In this document: in pieces, positions 1 through 6,648 of the stretch
Layout of the letters: each line of letters begins with the position of its first letter
Numbering within the stretch: position 1 is the first letter of the stretch
NCBI GenBank assembly: GCA_946886545.1
Contig: CAMPIU010000119.1
Span: forward strand, 1 to 8,212
Reading direction: 5' to 3'
DNA length: 8,212 nt
From: an uncultured Flavobacteriales bacterium
GTDB taxonomy: Bacteria; Bacteroidota; Bacteroidia; Flavobacteriales; Crocinitomicaceae
Translations under genes and position numbers: made by a program
The notes under the pieces: generated by a model
What the model was told of the DNA's origin: nothing
Seen by the model: only the letters and a program-made list of their open reading frames with translations
The model's database searches: none

Positions 1-764
1 CCTTATCCAATTATTTTGCGTCAAAAGTAAAATTGAAAAGGCAGCTGGTGAGTGTTTTTACCTATCCGGCATTTGTGTTTTCCATTACGGTCGGAGTCCT
101 TTATTTCATGCTGAATTTTGTGGTTCCGATGTTCAAAGATGTTTTCAAACAATTTGGACAGGAGTTGCCCTGGCTGACACTTAAGATCGTATGGTTGTCC
201 GAAAATTTCGGATCCTTCCTATTCTATTTTCTTCTGATCGGTCTTGGAACCGGGTTTTATCTTTTCTCACAAAAGAATGAAGAATGGTTCCGGAAATTCA
301 GCGGAAACTTCATTCTTAAAATCCCGATTTTCGGCAAACTCATTCAGAAAATTTACATTGCCCGGTTCTGCCAGAGCATGGCATTATTGCTGGAGGCCAA
401 AACACCTTTGGTAAAAGCCCTGGATTTAGTTTCAGAAATGATCCGCTTTTACCCGATGCAACAAACAATCCTGGCAGCAAAAGAAGAAATTTTAGCAGGA
501 AATTCACTACATGAAGGACTAAGTAAGTTCGAAATTCTAGATAAAAGATTAATTTCGCTAATTAAAATCGCCGAGGAAATCAATCAGTTAGATCAAACTT
601 TCCACCGATTAACCATTCAGTACAACGAAGAAATTGAGTATCGGACAAAGATGATCGGAACGATAATCGAACCGGCCATTATCGTTATAATCGGTGTAAT
701 TGTCGGAGTAATCATGGTATCCATGTACTTACCAATGTTTAACTTAAGTAATGTCATTAAATGA
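1..764 (+). CDS. gspF: GspF/PilC-family inner-membrane platform protein (5' truncated by window)
   Basis: Polytopic inner-membrane platform protein on which the assembly ATPase acts to build a pseudopilus. The frame is open to the window edge (first whole codon at base 3) and the upstream residues LSNYFASKVKLKRQ fit the end of the first GspF domain, so the TTG at 33 is not the true start. About 253 residues are visible; the family is usually near 400. In fragment numbering there is the conserved YPAF and first membrane segment (about 21-44), a second segment (about 70-88), the second GspF helical domain (about 110-215, with FCQSMALLLEAKTPLVKAL and IAEEINQLD), and a last segment starting with the typical Glu-Pro (223-244) and ending YLPMF. 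The usual Gly of the GEE(T/S)G motif is Ala here. Its stop overlaps the next start by ATGA, indicating coupling. Family assignment is firm; whether to call it GspF or PilC is arbitrary. Confidence 0.93.
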   Translation, partial: LSNYFASKVKLKRQLVSVFTYPAFVFSITVGVLYFMLNFVVPMFKDVFKQFGQELPWLTLKIVWLSENFGSFLFYFLLIGLGTGFYLFSQKNEEWFRKFSGNFILKIPIFGKLIQKIYIARFCQSMALLLEAKTPLVKALDLVSEMIRFYPMQQTILAAKEEILAGNSLHEGLSKFEILDKRLISLIKIAEEINQLDQTFHRLTIQYNEEIEYRTKMIGTIIEPAIIVIIGVIVGVIMVSMYLPMFNLSNVIK

Positions 765-1174
765 TGAAATTGAATAAACATAGAAAACTAAAAGCATTTT
801 CACTTGCTGAGATTCTGATCGTTCTGGCAATTATGGGGATTCTATTGATGCTGGTTATTCCAAATCAGAGCGGGATTGCTACACGTACGAAAAGCATGGA
901 AGCACAGCAGGAATTGCGTATGATTCACAATTTACAATACGCTTATTTTTTGCAGTATTCCAAGTATTCATTGGATGGCAAGGAAATCAATTACATTCCG
1001 CATAAATTGATCACCGAAGGAGGTACGGCTCTTTACAGGATAAGCATTATCGAAGCATCGCCAACAGGATTTAAAGCAAAGGCAGAAGCTGTACAGGATT
1101 TTAACGGGGACGGAAAGTACAATATATGGGAAATCGACCAGGAAGGTCAACCTAAAGAAACACAGGTAGATTGA
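761..1174 (+). CDS. type IV pilin-like pseudopilin (GspG-like) with EF-hand-like loop
   Basis: Secreted filament subunit of 137 residues. A short basic leader (MMKLNKHRKLKA) is followed by FSLAEILIVLAIMGILLMLVIP, the class III prepilin signal: Phe at +1, the essential Glu at +5 (residue 17), then a hydrophobic helix. The residue before the predicted cut (after residue 12) is Ala rather than the usual Gly. Predicted mature length is about 125 residues, close to GspG-type major pseudopilins. Near the C-terminus, residues 113-124 (DFNGDGKYNIWE) fit an EF-hand calcium loop with Asp1, Asn3, Asp5, Gly6 and Glu12. GspG pseudopilins are known to need calcium, though with a different loop. ATG 761 overlaps the gspF stop; ATG 764 is also possible. 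It is the only prepilin in the window and directly precedes its likely peptidase. Whether it is the major or a minor subunit cannot be told. Confidence 0.9.
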   Translation: MMKLNKHRKLKAFSLAEILIVLAIMGILLMLVIPNQSGIATRTKSMEAQQELRMIHNLQYAYFLQYSKYSLDGKEINYIPHKLITEGGTALYRISIIEASPTGFKAKAEAVQDFNGDGKYNIWEIDQEGQPKETQVD

Positions 1175-1641
1175 TGATCTTAATCGCGGTCATAGCCCTC
1201 TTAGCAACAATCCTTTACCAGGATTTCCGCTACCGTGAGATATGGTGGTTTACTCCTCCTTTGCTTCTCATTGTCGGATTCTGGTACAAATGGAACATGA
1301 TCAATTGGGAATATTTCCTCTATAATTTTCTGTTTATAGCCGTGCTTATCGGCTTCTTAATTATTTACGTCCGGATTCGTTTTGGGTCAAACAACTTATT
1401 TAAGGATTATTTCGGACTGGGTGATGTGCTGGTTTTATTGGCCATTACACCCCTGTTCGGATTTCCTTTTTTCATTTACTTCTTTACAGTAAGTACGATC
1501 ATAAGTCTCATCGGATACATTTTGATGTCACTTTTCAAAGCTCAGAAGTCGATTCCTTATGCAGGCTATATTTCCTTATGCACGATTATATTCCTGGTAC
1601 TTGTTCAATATAAACTAACGCCCTTCATCTACGGAATATGA
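1174..1641 (+). CDS. prepilin peptidase, A24 family, short form without methyltransferase domain
   Basis: Integral-membrane aspartyl peptidase that would cut the pseudopilin leader on the cytoplasmic face. The protein is about 155 residues with multiple hydrophobic segments. It has the two A24 aspartates: Asp17 in YQDFRYREI (the DxRxxxI site) and Asp84 in FGLGDVL (the GxGD motif). A later IPYAGYI (127-133) matches the IPFxPF region of PilD-type enzymes. The N-terminal methyltransferase domain and zinc cysteines of full PilD/GspO (about 270-290 residues) are absent, so this enzyme should cleave but not N-methylate. I chose ATG 1174, which forms a TGATG overlap with the pilin stop; TTG 1171 is in frame just upstream and would add one residue. 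The 3' end overlaps the ATPase start by ATGA. Confidence 0.9.
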   Translation: MILIAVIALLATILYQDFRYREIWWFTPPLLLIVGFWYKWNMINWEYFLYNFLFIAVLIGFLIIYVRIRFGSNNLFKDYFGLGDVLVLLAITPLFGFPFFIYFFTVSTIISLIGYILMSLFKAQKSIPYAGYISLCTIIFLVLVQYKLTPFIYGI

Positions 1642-2999
1642 GTGATTTGAACAACATACAGGTTTCTGCAGAGCTACAACAACTGATTCCGTCCGATCTG
1701 GCATGGCATTACCGGGTAATTCCGGAAGAAATCACAGATGAAACAGCACGATTTTACGTAGATAAAGCTCAAAATCTGGCAACTGTAGAAGAAGAGCTTG
1801 CTGCATTATTGGGTAAAAAAGTTGAACTAACGGAAGGTTCCACTGAAATTATCCAGCGAGCACTTGGAAAGTTCTTCAGAAGAGCAAACCAGGAAAAACA
1901 ATTGGTTTTTAATGCCAATATTGACTTTGTAGACCGGATTATCCAGGATGCAAACCATTTGGGAAGCAGTGATATTCACATTGAGATATATGAAGACCGC
2001 GCCCGTGTCAGAATCCGGATCGATGGTCATTTAATAGAGCGTTTTTCCATTGATAAAGCTGAATATTCGGAATTGATCAACAAAGTGAAAATCCGTTCCA
2101 ACTTAGATATTTCCGAAAAAAGGTTGCCCCAGGACGGACGTATTCAATACGAGAACTTTGATATCCGGGTTTCCATATTACCTACGCTGCACGGTGAGAA
2201 AATCGTGATGCGTATTTTGGGAAAAGATGCGTCTTCGATCAATATTGCGCAACTCGGATTAACAGAAAATGATCTGCGAAATTACCTGGAAGGAATTAAA
2301 AAACCCCATGGCATTGTATTGATCAGTGGTCCGACCGGTTCAGGAAAGACAACTACCCTGTATGCTACGCTGAAACAACTGAACGACGAGAAACGAAATA
2401 TCGTGACTGTCGAAGATCCGATCGAATATACCCTGGAAGGGATCAACCAGGTCCAGCTCAAAGAACAAATCGGGTTGACTTTCGCAAGTGCCTTGCGTTC
2501 CTTTTTAAGACAGGATCCGGATGTGATTATGCTTGGAGAGATCCGGGATGGTGAAACAGCACAGATGGCAATCCGCGCCGCATTGACCGGACACCTTGTA
2601 TTGTCAACGATTCATACGAATTCAGCGTGGGGGACGATTTCACGCTTAATCGATATGGGAGTTCCTTCATTTTTGATCGCAAGTACAATAAACACTTCTG
2701 TTGCTCAGCGGCTACTAAGAAAATTGTGTGTTGATTGTAAGCAGGAAGTAAACACTTCTCCGCTTGACTGGCCGCGAAGTTTTGACGAAAGAACTATTCC
2801 CGAAAAGGTTTTTGAAGCCGTTGGCTGCGATACCTGCCATTTTACAGGTTACAAAGGAAGGACGGCAATTTATGAAGTTATTCCGATAGATTTTGAACTA
2901 TCAGAAAGTATTAAAAACAACGAATCAACAGTGGAGCAAAAACTGATTGACAGGAACATTATAACATTAAATAAACAAGCACTTGAATTAATTAAATAG
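1638..2999 (+). CDS. gspE: GspE/PilB-type assembly ATPase, apparently cut short by an in-frame TAG
   Basis: Cytoplasmic hexameric ATPase powering pseudopilus assembly, 453 residues to the TAG. The N-terminal part (about 10-80) resembles a single GspE/MshE N-terminal domain, without the repeated RLGxxL c-di-GMP motifs. Next comes the N2 domain with LGSSDIHIE (108-116), then Walker A GPTGSGKT (231-238), the Asp box TVEDPIEY (257-264), Walker B VIMLGEIRD (296-304) and the His box TGHLVLSTIHTN (317-328). A four-cysteine zinc site (C364, C367, C397, C400) ends in GYKGRTAIYEV. All catalytic motifs are intact. The frame after the TAG continues GITSLEEAYPILTEI to a TAA at 3045-3047. That is the expected family tail (GITSLEE type) and would make a protein of 469 residues abutting the secretin start. 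The TAG may be a recent nonsense change, a readthrough codon or a sequencing error. It is the only TAG stop among nine visible stops. Function is probably retained if the last helix is dispensable. Confidence 0.95.
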   Translation: MSDLNNIQVSAELQQLIPSDLAWHYRVIPEEITDETARFYVDKAQNLATVEEELAALLGKKVELTEGSTEIIQRALGKFFRRANQEKQLVFNANIDFVDRIIQDANHLGSSDIHIEIYEDRARVRIRIDGHLIERFSIDKAEYSELINKVKIRSNLDISEKRLPQDGRIQYENFDIRVSILPTLHGEKIVMRILGKDASSINIAQLGLTENDLRNYLEGIKKPHGIVLISGPTGSGKTTTLYATLKQLNDEKRNIVTVEDPIEYTLEGINQVQLKEQIGLTFASALRSFLRQDPDVIMLGEIRDGETAQMAIRAALTGHLVLSTIHTNSAWGTISRLIDMGVPSFLIASTINTSVAQRLLRKLCVDCKQEVNTSPLDWPRSFDERTIPEKVFEAVGCDTCHFTGYKGRTAIYEVIPIDFELSESIKNNESTVEQKLIDRNIITLNKQALELIK

Positions 3000-3047
3000 G
3001 GAATAACTTCTTTGGAAGAAGCCTACCCGATATTAACTGAAATCTAA
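2997..3047 (+). other. in-frame TAG and 15-codon conserved GspE C-terminal tail downstream of it
   Basis: Reading on in the ATPase frame from the TAG (2997-2999) gives GITSLEEAYPILTEI and then TAA at 3045-3047, which directly abuts the secretin ATG at 3048. GxTSLEE near the C-terminus is typical of GspE/PilB ATPases, so this stretch looks like displaced coding sequence rather than a spacer. A Lys (AAG/AAA) or Gln (CAG) codon at this place would restore a standard protein. Seen directly: the frame and peptide. Inferred: that it was or is translated. Confidence 0.8.
3007..3021 (+). repeat. short inverted repeat just after the gspE TAG
   Basis: CTTCTT-TGG-AAGAAG forms a six-base-pair stem with a three-base loop, starting seven bases after the TAG. 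No T-run follows, so it is not a convincing terminator. It lies within the putative tail codons (TSLEEA), and the symmetry may be a chance result of that coding sequence. If real, it could affect readthrough or translation of the secretin. Confidence 0.3.
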
Positions 3048-4958
3048 ATGAAACAAACCCTTTTAATTTTCTTTCTTCTTTCTATCATCAGCATTCCACT
3101 GGAAACGAAAGCGCAGAATTTTACCGAGCCTTTATTGAGAGCAAAACTCGACAGTTTGAGTATTACTTCAAAAGGTTTAAATAACACCTTTCAGCTGAAT
3201 GTTTCAGGATTGCCTCTTTCCGAGCTGGTAAATTCCATTGCACTTGAAAACAATCTGAACATCAGCATCGATCCTGTACTGAACAATTCCGTTTCGTATA
3301 ATTTCTTTGATGCCCGGGTGAAAGACGTACTGGTATTCCTTTACGAGCATTTCGATGTTGAATACCGATTTGTAGGAAACATCCTGGCAATTAACAAACG
3401 GGAGGCCAGAAAAGAAATTCCGCAGCCAAAAATTGAAAAGAAGGTAGACGTCCGGTATAATCCCTCCAACGAATTTTTATCTGTTGACCTGAAGAATGAC
3501 AGCCTTTATAAAGTGATGAAGGAAATCAGCTCATTAAGTGGTAAGAACATCGTTATTTCTCCGGATGTCCGCGACAAACCGATTACAGGATACTTTTTGA
3601 ACAGGCCTTATGATCAGGTCATTCAAATGACTGCAAAAGCAAACGGACTGGAGAGTTCAATTGACGAAAGCGGGATCACCTATATATTCGCTGCAAAACC
3701 CGAAAAAAACAATACAGCTCAGGGTGGTGGTTCCGGATTCAAACCCACAACGGATTTCGAGCAAACAGGAGTTCAAATCAAGAAAAATGAATTTGGAACG
3801 CTGGACCTGATAGCAAACAATGCAGAAATGGCAGATATTATCAAATACGCTTCGCAGGAATTGCTGACTCCTTATTTTTTCTACAATAAACCCGAGGGAA
3901 AAGCCAGTTTTCAGCTTCAGGATGTAACGTTCCCCGAGATATTGAATTTGTTGTTTGTAGGAACGAAATATGCTTACAGAGAAGACAATAAATTGTTCCT
4001 TATCGGAGAGAATAAATCCGAAGGAATTCGGGTGACTGAAGTTATCCGCATGGAAAACAGGACCATTGAAAATGTTAAAGCTTCCATTCCCAAAGAATTA
4101 ATTCAGGATTTGGACGTGAATGAATTTACGGAACTCAATGCACTGATCGTTACGGGACCTGCCAGAAAAGCAAGTGAATTACGAGCATTTCTTTCATCGA
4201 TAGACATCGTTGTTCCTCTAGTACAAATTGATGTAATGATCCTGATCTCAGAACGTTCCAGTACAGTAAAATCAGGAATTAAAATGGGGTTGGGAGATAA
4301 ACCTACTGTAACCAGCGGAACTGTTTTTCCAACGCTGGATGTCAATCTGGGTGCCAGTACATTAAACAGTATTTTAAATACCATCAATGGATTTGGAATC
4401 GTAAACCTTGGGGCCGTTACTCAAAATTTCTACATGTCACTTCAGTTACTTGAGTCTAACGGATTGATTGATGTAGAAAGTACACCGAAAATTACCACTT
4501 TGAGCAGTCACCTGGCAACTGTTTCAATCGGACAAACAACCTATTACCAGGAACAACAGGTTAATTTCCAGAACACAGTTGTGAACCAGGGAGTTTTGAC
4601 ATCCAAGATCTGGAAATCAGTAGACGCAAACCTGACAGTAAAAATTAAACCCTTTGTTTCCTCTGACGGAAATGTAACCATGGATATTACACTTACCAAC
4701 GATGACTTTGACGGCAGTAAAGTAGATCCGACAGCTCCCCCAAATGCAACCAAGCAAACCTTCGAATCCGTTATTCGTGTTCAAAATGGCGATGTGGTAT
4801 TATTAGGAGGTTTGGATAAAAAACAAAACAATAACAGCGGAGAAGGAGTTCCTTTGTTATCAAGAGTTCCGGTAATTAAATGGCTTTTCAGCAGTAGAAA
4901 CAAAACAAAACGCAAATACAAATTACACATCATTATTCGTCCTACGGTAACTTATTAA
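3048..4958 (+). CDS. gspD: outer-membrane secretin (GspD/PilQ family)
   Basis: Forms the multimeric gated channel in the outer membrane. The protein has 636 residues. A Sec signal peptide (1-22, ending ETKA before QNF) is followed by three successive STN/N0-like segments, about 47-117, 143-215 and 250-320. Each has the pattern short strand, helix, strand with a hydrophobic (I/F)xI-like core, strand, helix, and a closing strand. An N1/NolW-like domain follows (about 327-387, ending ELNALIVTGPARKASELRAFLSSID). The C-terminal secretin domain (about 388-636) contains LIDVESTPKITTLSSHLATVSIG, then GDVVLLGGLD and VPLLSRVPVIKWLF (the family's VPxLxxIPxxGxLF, with Lys for Gly). It ends RPTVTY, so no extra pilotin-binding tail is evident. 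The start ATG abuts the TAA of the extended gspE frame. The stop overlaps the next start as TAATG. Confidence 0.95.
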   Translation: MKQTLLIFFLLSIISIPLETKAQNFTEPLLRAKLDSLSITSKGLNNTFQLNVSGLPLSELVNSIALENNLNISIDPVLNNSVSYNFFDARVKDVLVFLYEHFDVEYRFVGNILAINKREARKEIPQPKIEKKVDVRYNPSNEFLSVDLKNDSLYKVMKEISSLSGKNIVISPDVRDKPITGYFLNRPYDQVIQMTAKANGLESSIDESGITYIFAAKPEKNNTAQGGGSGFKPTTDFEQTGVQIKKNEFGTLDLIANNAEMADIIKYASQELLTPYFFYNKPEGKASFQLQDVTFPEILNLLFVGTKYAYREDNKLFLIGENKSEGIRVTEVIRMENRTIENVKASIPKELIQDLDVNEFTELNALIVTGPARKASELRAFLSSIDIVVPLVQIDVMILISERSSTVKSGIKMGLGDKPTVTSGTVFPTLDVNLGASTLNSILNTINGFGIVNLGAVTQNFYMSLQLLESNGLIDVESTPKITTLSSHLATVSIGQTTYYQEQQVNFQNTVVNQGVLTSKIWKSVDANLTVKIKPFVSSDGNVTMDITLTNDDFDGSKVDPTAPPNATKQTFESVIRVQNGDVVLLGGLDKKQNNNSGEGVPLLSRVPVIKWLFSSRNKTKRKYKLHIIIRPTVTY

Positions 4959-6112
4959 TGAAATTGCCATTCCAAAATAGCGCCCCCAAGAAGTATAATC
5001 TGATCCTGATTCACAATCAGTCGGGTGAATCACTGTTTCATTATGCCAGCATGAATGAGCAAACCACGATTCATGATTTAACTTCCTATGAATCGATCGA
5101 GCAAATATTAAAGAAGGCAGATAAAAACATTCCGTTTATCATTCACGTAAGAGGCGCCGGGATTTTGGCAAGGAGTGTTGAAAATGCTCCAAACTACAAA
5201 GAACGATTATTGGTTTCGGGAAGAGAAGATGAATTCTATTTCAATAGTTATGAGCGATCAGGATCTGTTTTGGTCTCTTTTGCACGAAAGAATATTCCGG
5301 ATGAATTTCTGGACCAGATCAAGGCAGTAAAAGGATTTATCTGGGCTTTATACATCGGTCCGTCTATACTCCCATTCAAATCTGAAAATCCGAATACGAT
5401 CCAATCGGATTATGTGCTTTCGTTTCCATCTTCGGATCAGGTAATTATTTCAAAGAATGAACAGGAGCTCTCGGAAAAACAAGTTCTGAGTTCCTATCTG
5501 GAAGCAATTGTCAATTATACCTTCGAAAAAAATATCAATCCGGATCAATTCCATCAGGGAATTGACGAGGAAACCCTCAAGCAAACGAAGAGTAATTTTA
5601 AAGATTATAAGCTTTTCAGAACAATAGGGGTAAGTATTTTATCCTTTTTCCTGCTTGCGCTTATGATCAATTACTTTGTAGTGAATCATTTGAACCAGCT
5701 TGCCGCAGATTACGAACAGGAAATTGCCGGATACCAGGATAATTTTGCAGTCAGAGATCGAATTAAACAGGAAAAACAGCGTAAATTAGTTTTATTCCAA
5801 AATTCAGGGATGCAATCAGGCAATCTGCTTTCTTATTATGCCGATGAGACCGGAGCTACTGTACCTAAAGGTATTCAGTTCACAGAAATGGAATTATTTC
5901 CGCTTGTGCAGCAACTCAAACCGAAACATAAAGTAGAAACAGATAATTCTAAAATTGTTATTAAAGGAATTACAGCCAACAGTAAAGTTTTAGATGATTG
6001 GATGGAAGATCTGGAAAAAAAGGAATGGACTCAAAGTGTAGAAGTTATTAATTATTCCAGGGTAGATGATCAGCATGCAATCTTTCACATTATAATACAT
6101 ATCAGGGGATGA
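4958..6112 (+). CDS. GspL-like fusion of a partial PilM-type domain and a PilN-type domain
   Basis: Bitopic inner-membrane assembly protein of 384 residues, expected to connect the cytoplasmic ATPase with the periplasmic PilO/PilP partners. The cytoplasmic part (about 1-215) has strand/helix patterns like the first half of PilM (KYNLILIHNQ; PFIIHVRGAGILARSVENAP; SGSVLVSFARKNIPDEFLDQIK; IWALYIGPSILPF). The nucleotide-binding phosphate loops of actin-like proteins are not seen. One membrane segment (about 222-243) leads into a heptad-rich stretch (245-280). A PilN-like ferredoxin-fold region follows: VPKGIQFTEMEL (302-313), KIVIKGITANSKVLDDWMEDLE (332-353), VEVINYSR and a closing HIIIHI strand. 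The length matches GspL better than separate PilM (about 350) plus PilN (about 190). The start overlaps the secretin stop and the end overlaps the PilO-like gene. The PilN half is recognised by order and pattern; the PilM half is weaker. Confidence 0.75.
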   Translation: MKLPFQNSAPKKYNLILIHNQSGESLFHYASMNEQTTIHDLTSYESIEQILKKADKNIPFIIHVRGAGILARSVENAPNYKERLLVSGREDEFYFNSYERSGSVLVSFARKNIPDEFLDQIKAVKGFIWALYIGPSILPFKSENPNTIQSDYVLSFPSSDQVIISKNEQELSEKQVLSSYLEAIVNYTFEKNINPDQFHQGIDEETLKQTKSNFKDYKLFRTIGVSILSFFLLALMINYFVVNHLNQLAADYEQEIAGYQDNFAVRDRIKQEKQRKLVLFQNSGMQSGNLLSYYADETGATVPKGIQFTEMELFPLVQQLKPKHKVETDNSKIVIKGITANSKVLDDWMEDLEKKEWTQSVEVINYSRVDDQHAIFHIIIHIRG

Positions 6113-6648
6113 CGCTTTTTGAAAAATATAGCTACAAACAAAAGAACCTGGCATTGCTTATTATAGCTGTGTTGCTTTTTGCTGTATCCTACAAAAGAGC
6201 ATTCAGTAAAACGATTGAAACGAATAGTTATATCAATGAGCTGGAAATTAAAAAACAGGAAGCATTAAATTCCCAAAAAGAAATCCAAATCCTTCAGAAA
6301 CAAGTTGCTCAACTAAATAAATTGCTTGGAAAGGAAAACGTTTCGGTTGAAGAGGTTCAACAAGGTTTTTTAAATTTCCTGGCACGAAAATCACCACGAA
6401 TTTCAGTGAAACAAATCGATGAAGTTTACGGCTTTGAGCATCCCGATTTTAAAATCAATACCTTTAAGATTGAATTGAGAGGCGATTTCATTTCAGTTTT
6501 GAAATTTATATATACACTGGAACAGTCATTCGACGATGCCCGTCTGATCCATTTTCATATGAGCTCTGAAAAGGACCCTGTAACGAATAAAACAGATTTA
6601 ACAACAACCCTATTAATTCAGAATTATGTACAAAAAGTATATCAATAA
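6109..6648 (+). CDS. PilO/GspM-like inner-membrane assembly protein
   Basis: A 179-residue bitopic protein. It has a short cytoplasmic start, a single membrane segment (about 13-28, NLALLIIAVLLFAVSY), a predicted coiled coil (about 34-75, rich in Glu, Lys, Gln and Leu), and a periplasmic ferredoxin-like domain (about 85-175, including KINTFKIELRGDFISVLKFIYTLEQ and the closing strand TTTLLIQNY). This is the standard PilO/GspM plan, and the position directly after the PilN-like gene supports it, because PilN and PilO heterodimerise through such domains. It begins in an ATGA overlap with the preceding stop. Its last 23 bases are shared with the start of the lipoprotein gene. Identity rests on architecture and context more than on residue matches. 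Confidence 0.75.
   Translation: MTLFEKYSYKQKNLALLIIAVLLFAVSYKRAFSKTIETNSYINELEIKKQEALNSQKEIQILQKQVAQLNKLLGKENVSVEEVQQGFLNFLARKSPRISVKQIDEVYGFEHPDFKINTFKIELRGDFISVLKFIYTLEQSFDDARLIHFHMSSEKDPVTNKTDLTTTLLIQNYVQKVYQ

Noticed and set aside
33..35. TTG as the start of the GspF-like gene
   Set aside because: The frame is open to the window edge and the residues before it fit the end of the first GspF domain, so the gene is truncated by the window and does not start here.
968..1150. Minus-strand frame of 60 codons opposite the pseudopilin
   Set aside because: It lies wholly within a confident gene on the other strand, has no recognisable domain and no room in the operon; it is a shadow frame.
1827..2030. 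Minus-strand frame of 67 codons opposite the ATPase
   Set aside because: Antisense shadow of the conserved GspE N-terminal region, with no family resemblance.
2997..2999. TAG read as pyrrolysine
   Set aside because: Pyrrolysine use is essentially limited to certain archaea and a few bacteria, no such machinery is visible here, and a GspE tail position is not a plausible functional site. An ordinary nonsense change, readthrough or error is simpler.
4103..4387. Minus-strand frame of 94 codons, and another at 4544-4753, opposite the secretin
   Set aside because: Both are antisense to conserved secretin coding sequence and show no motif or start context of their own.
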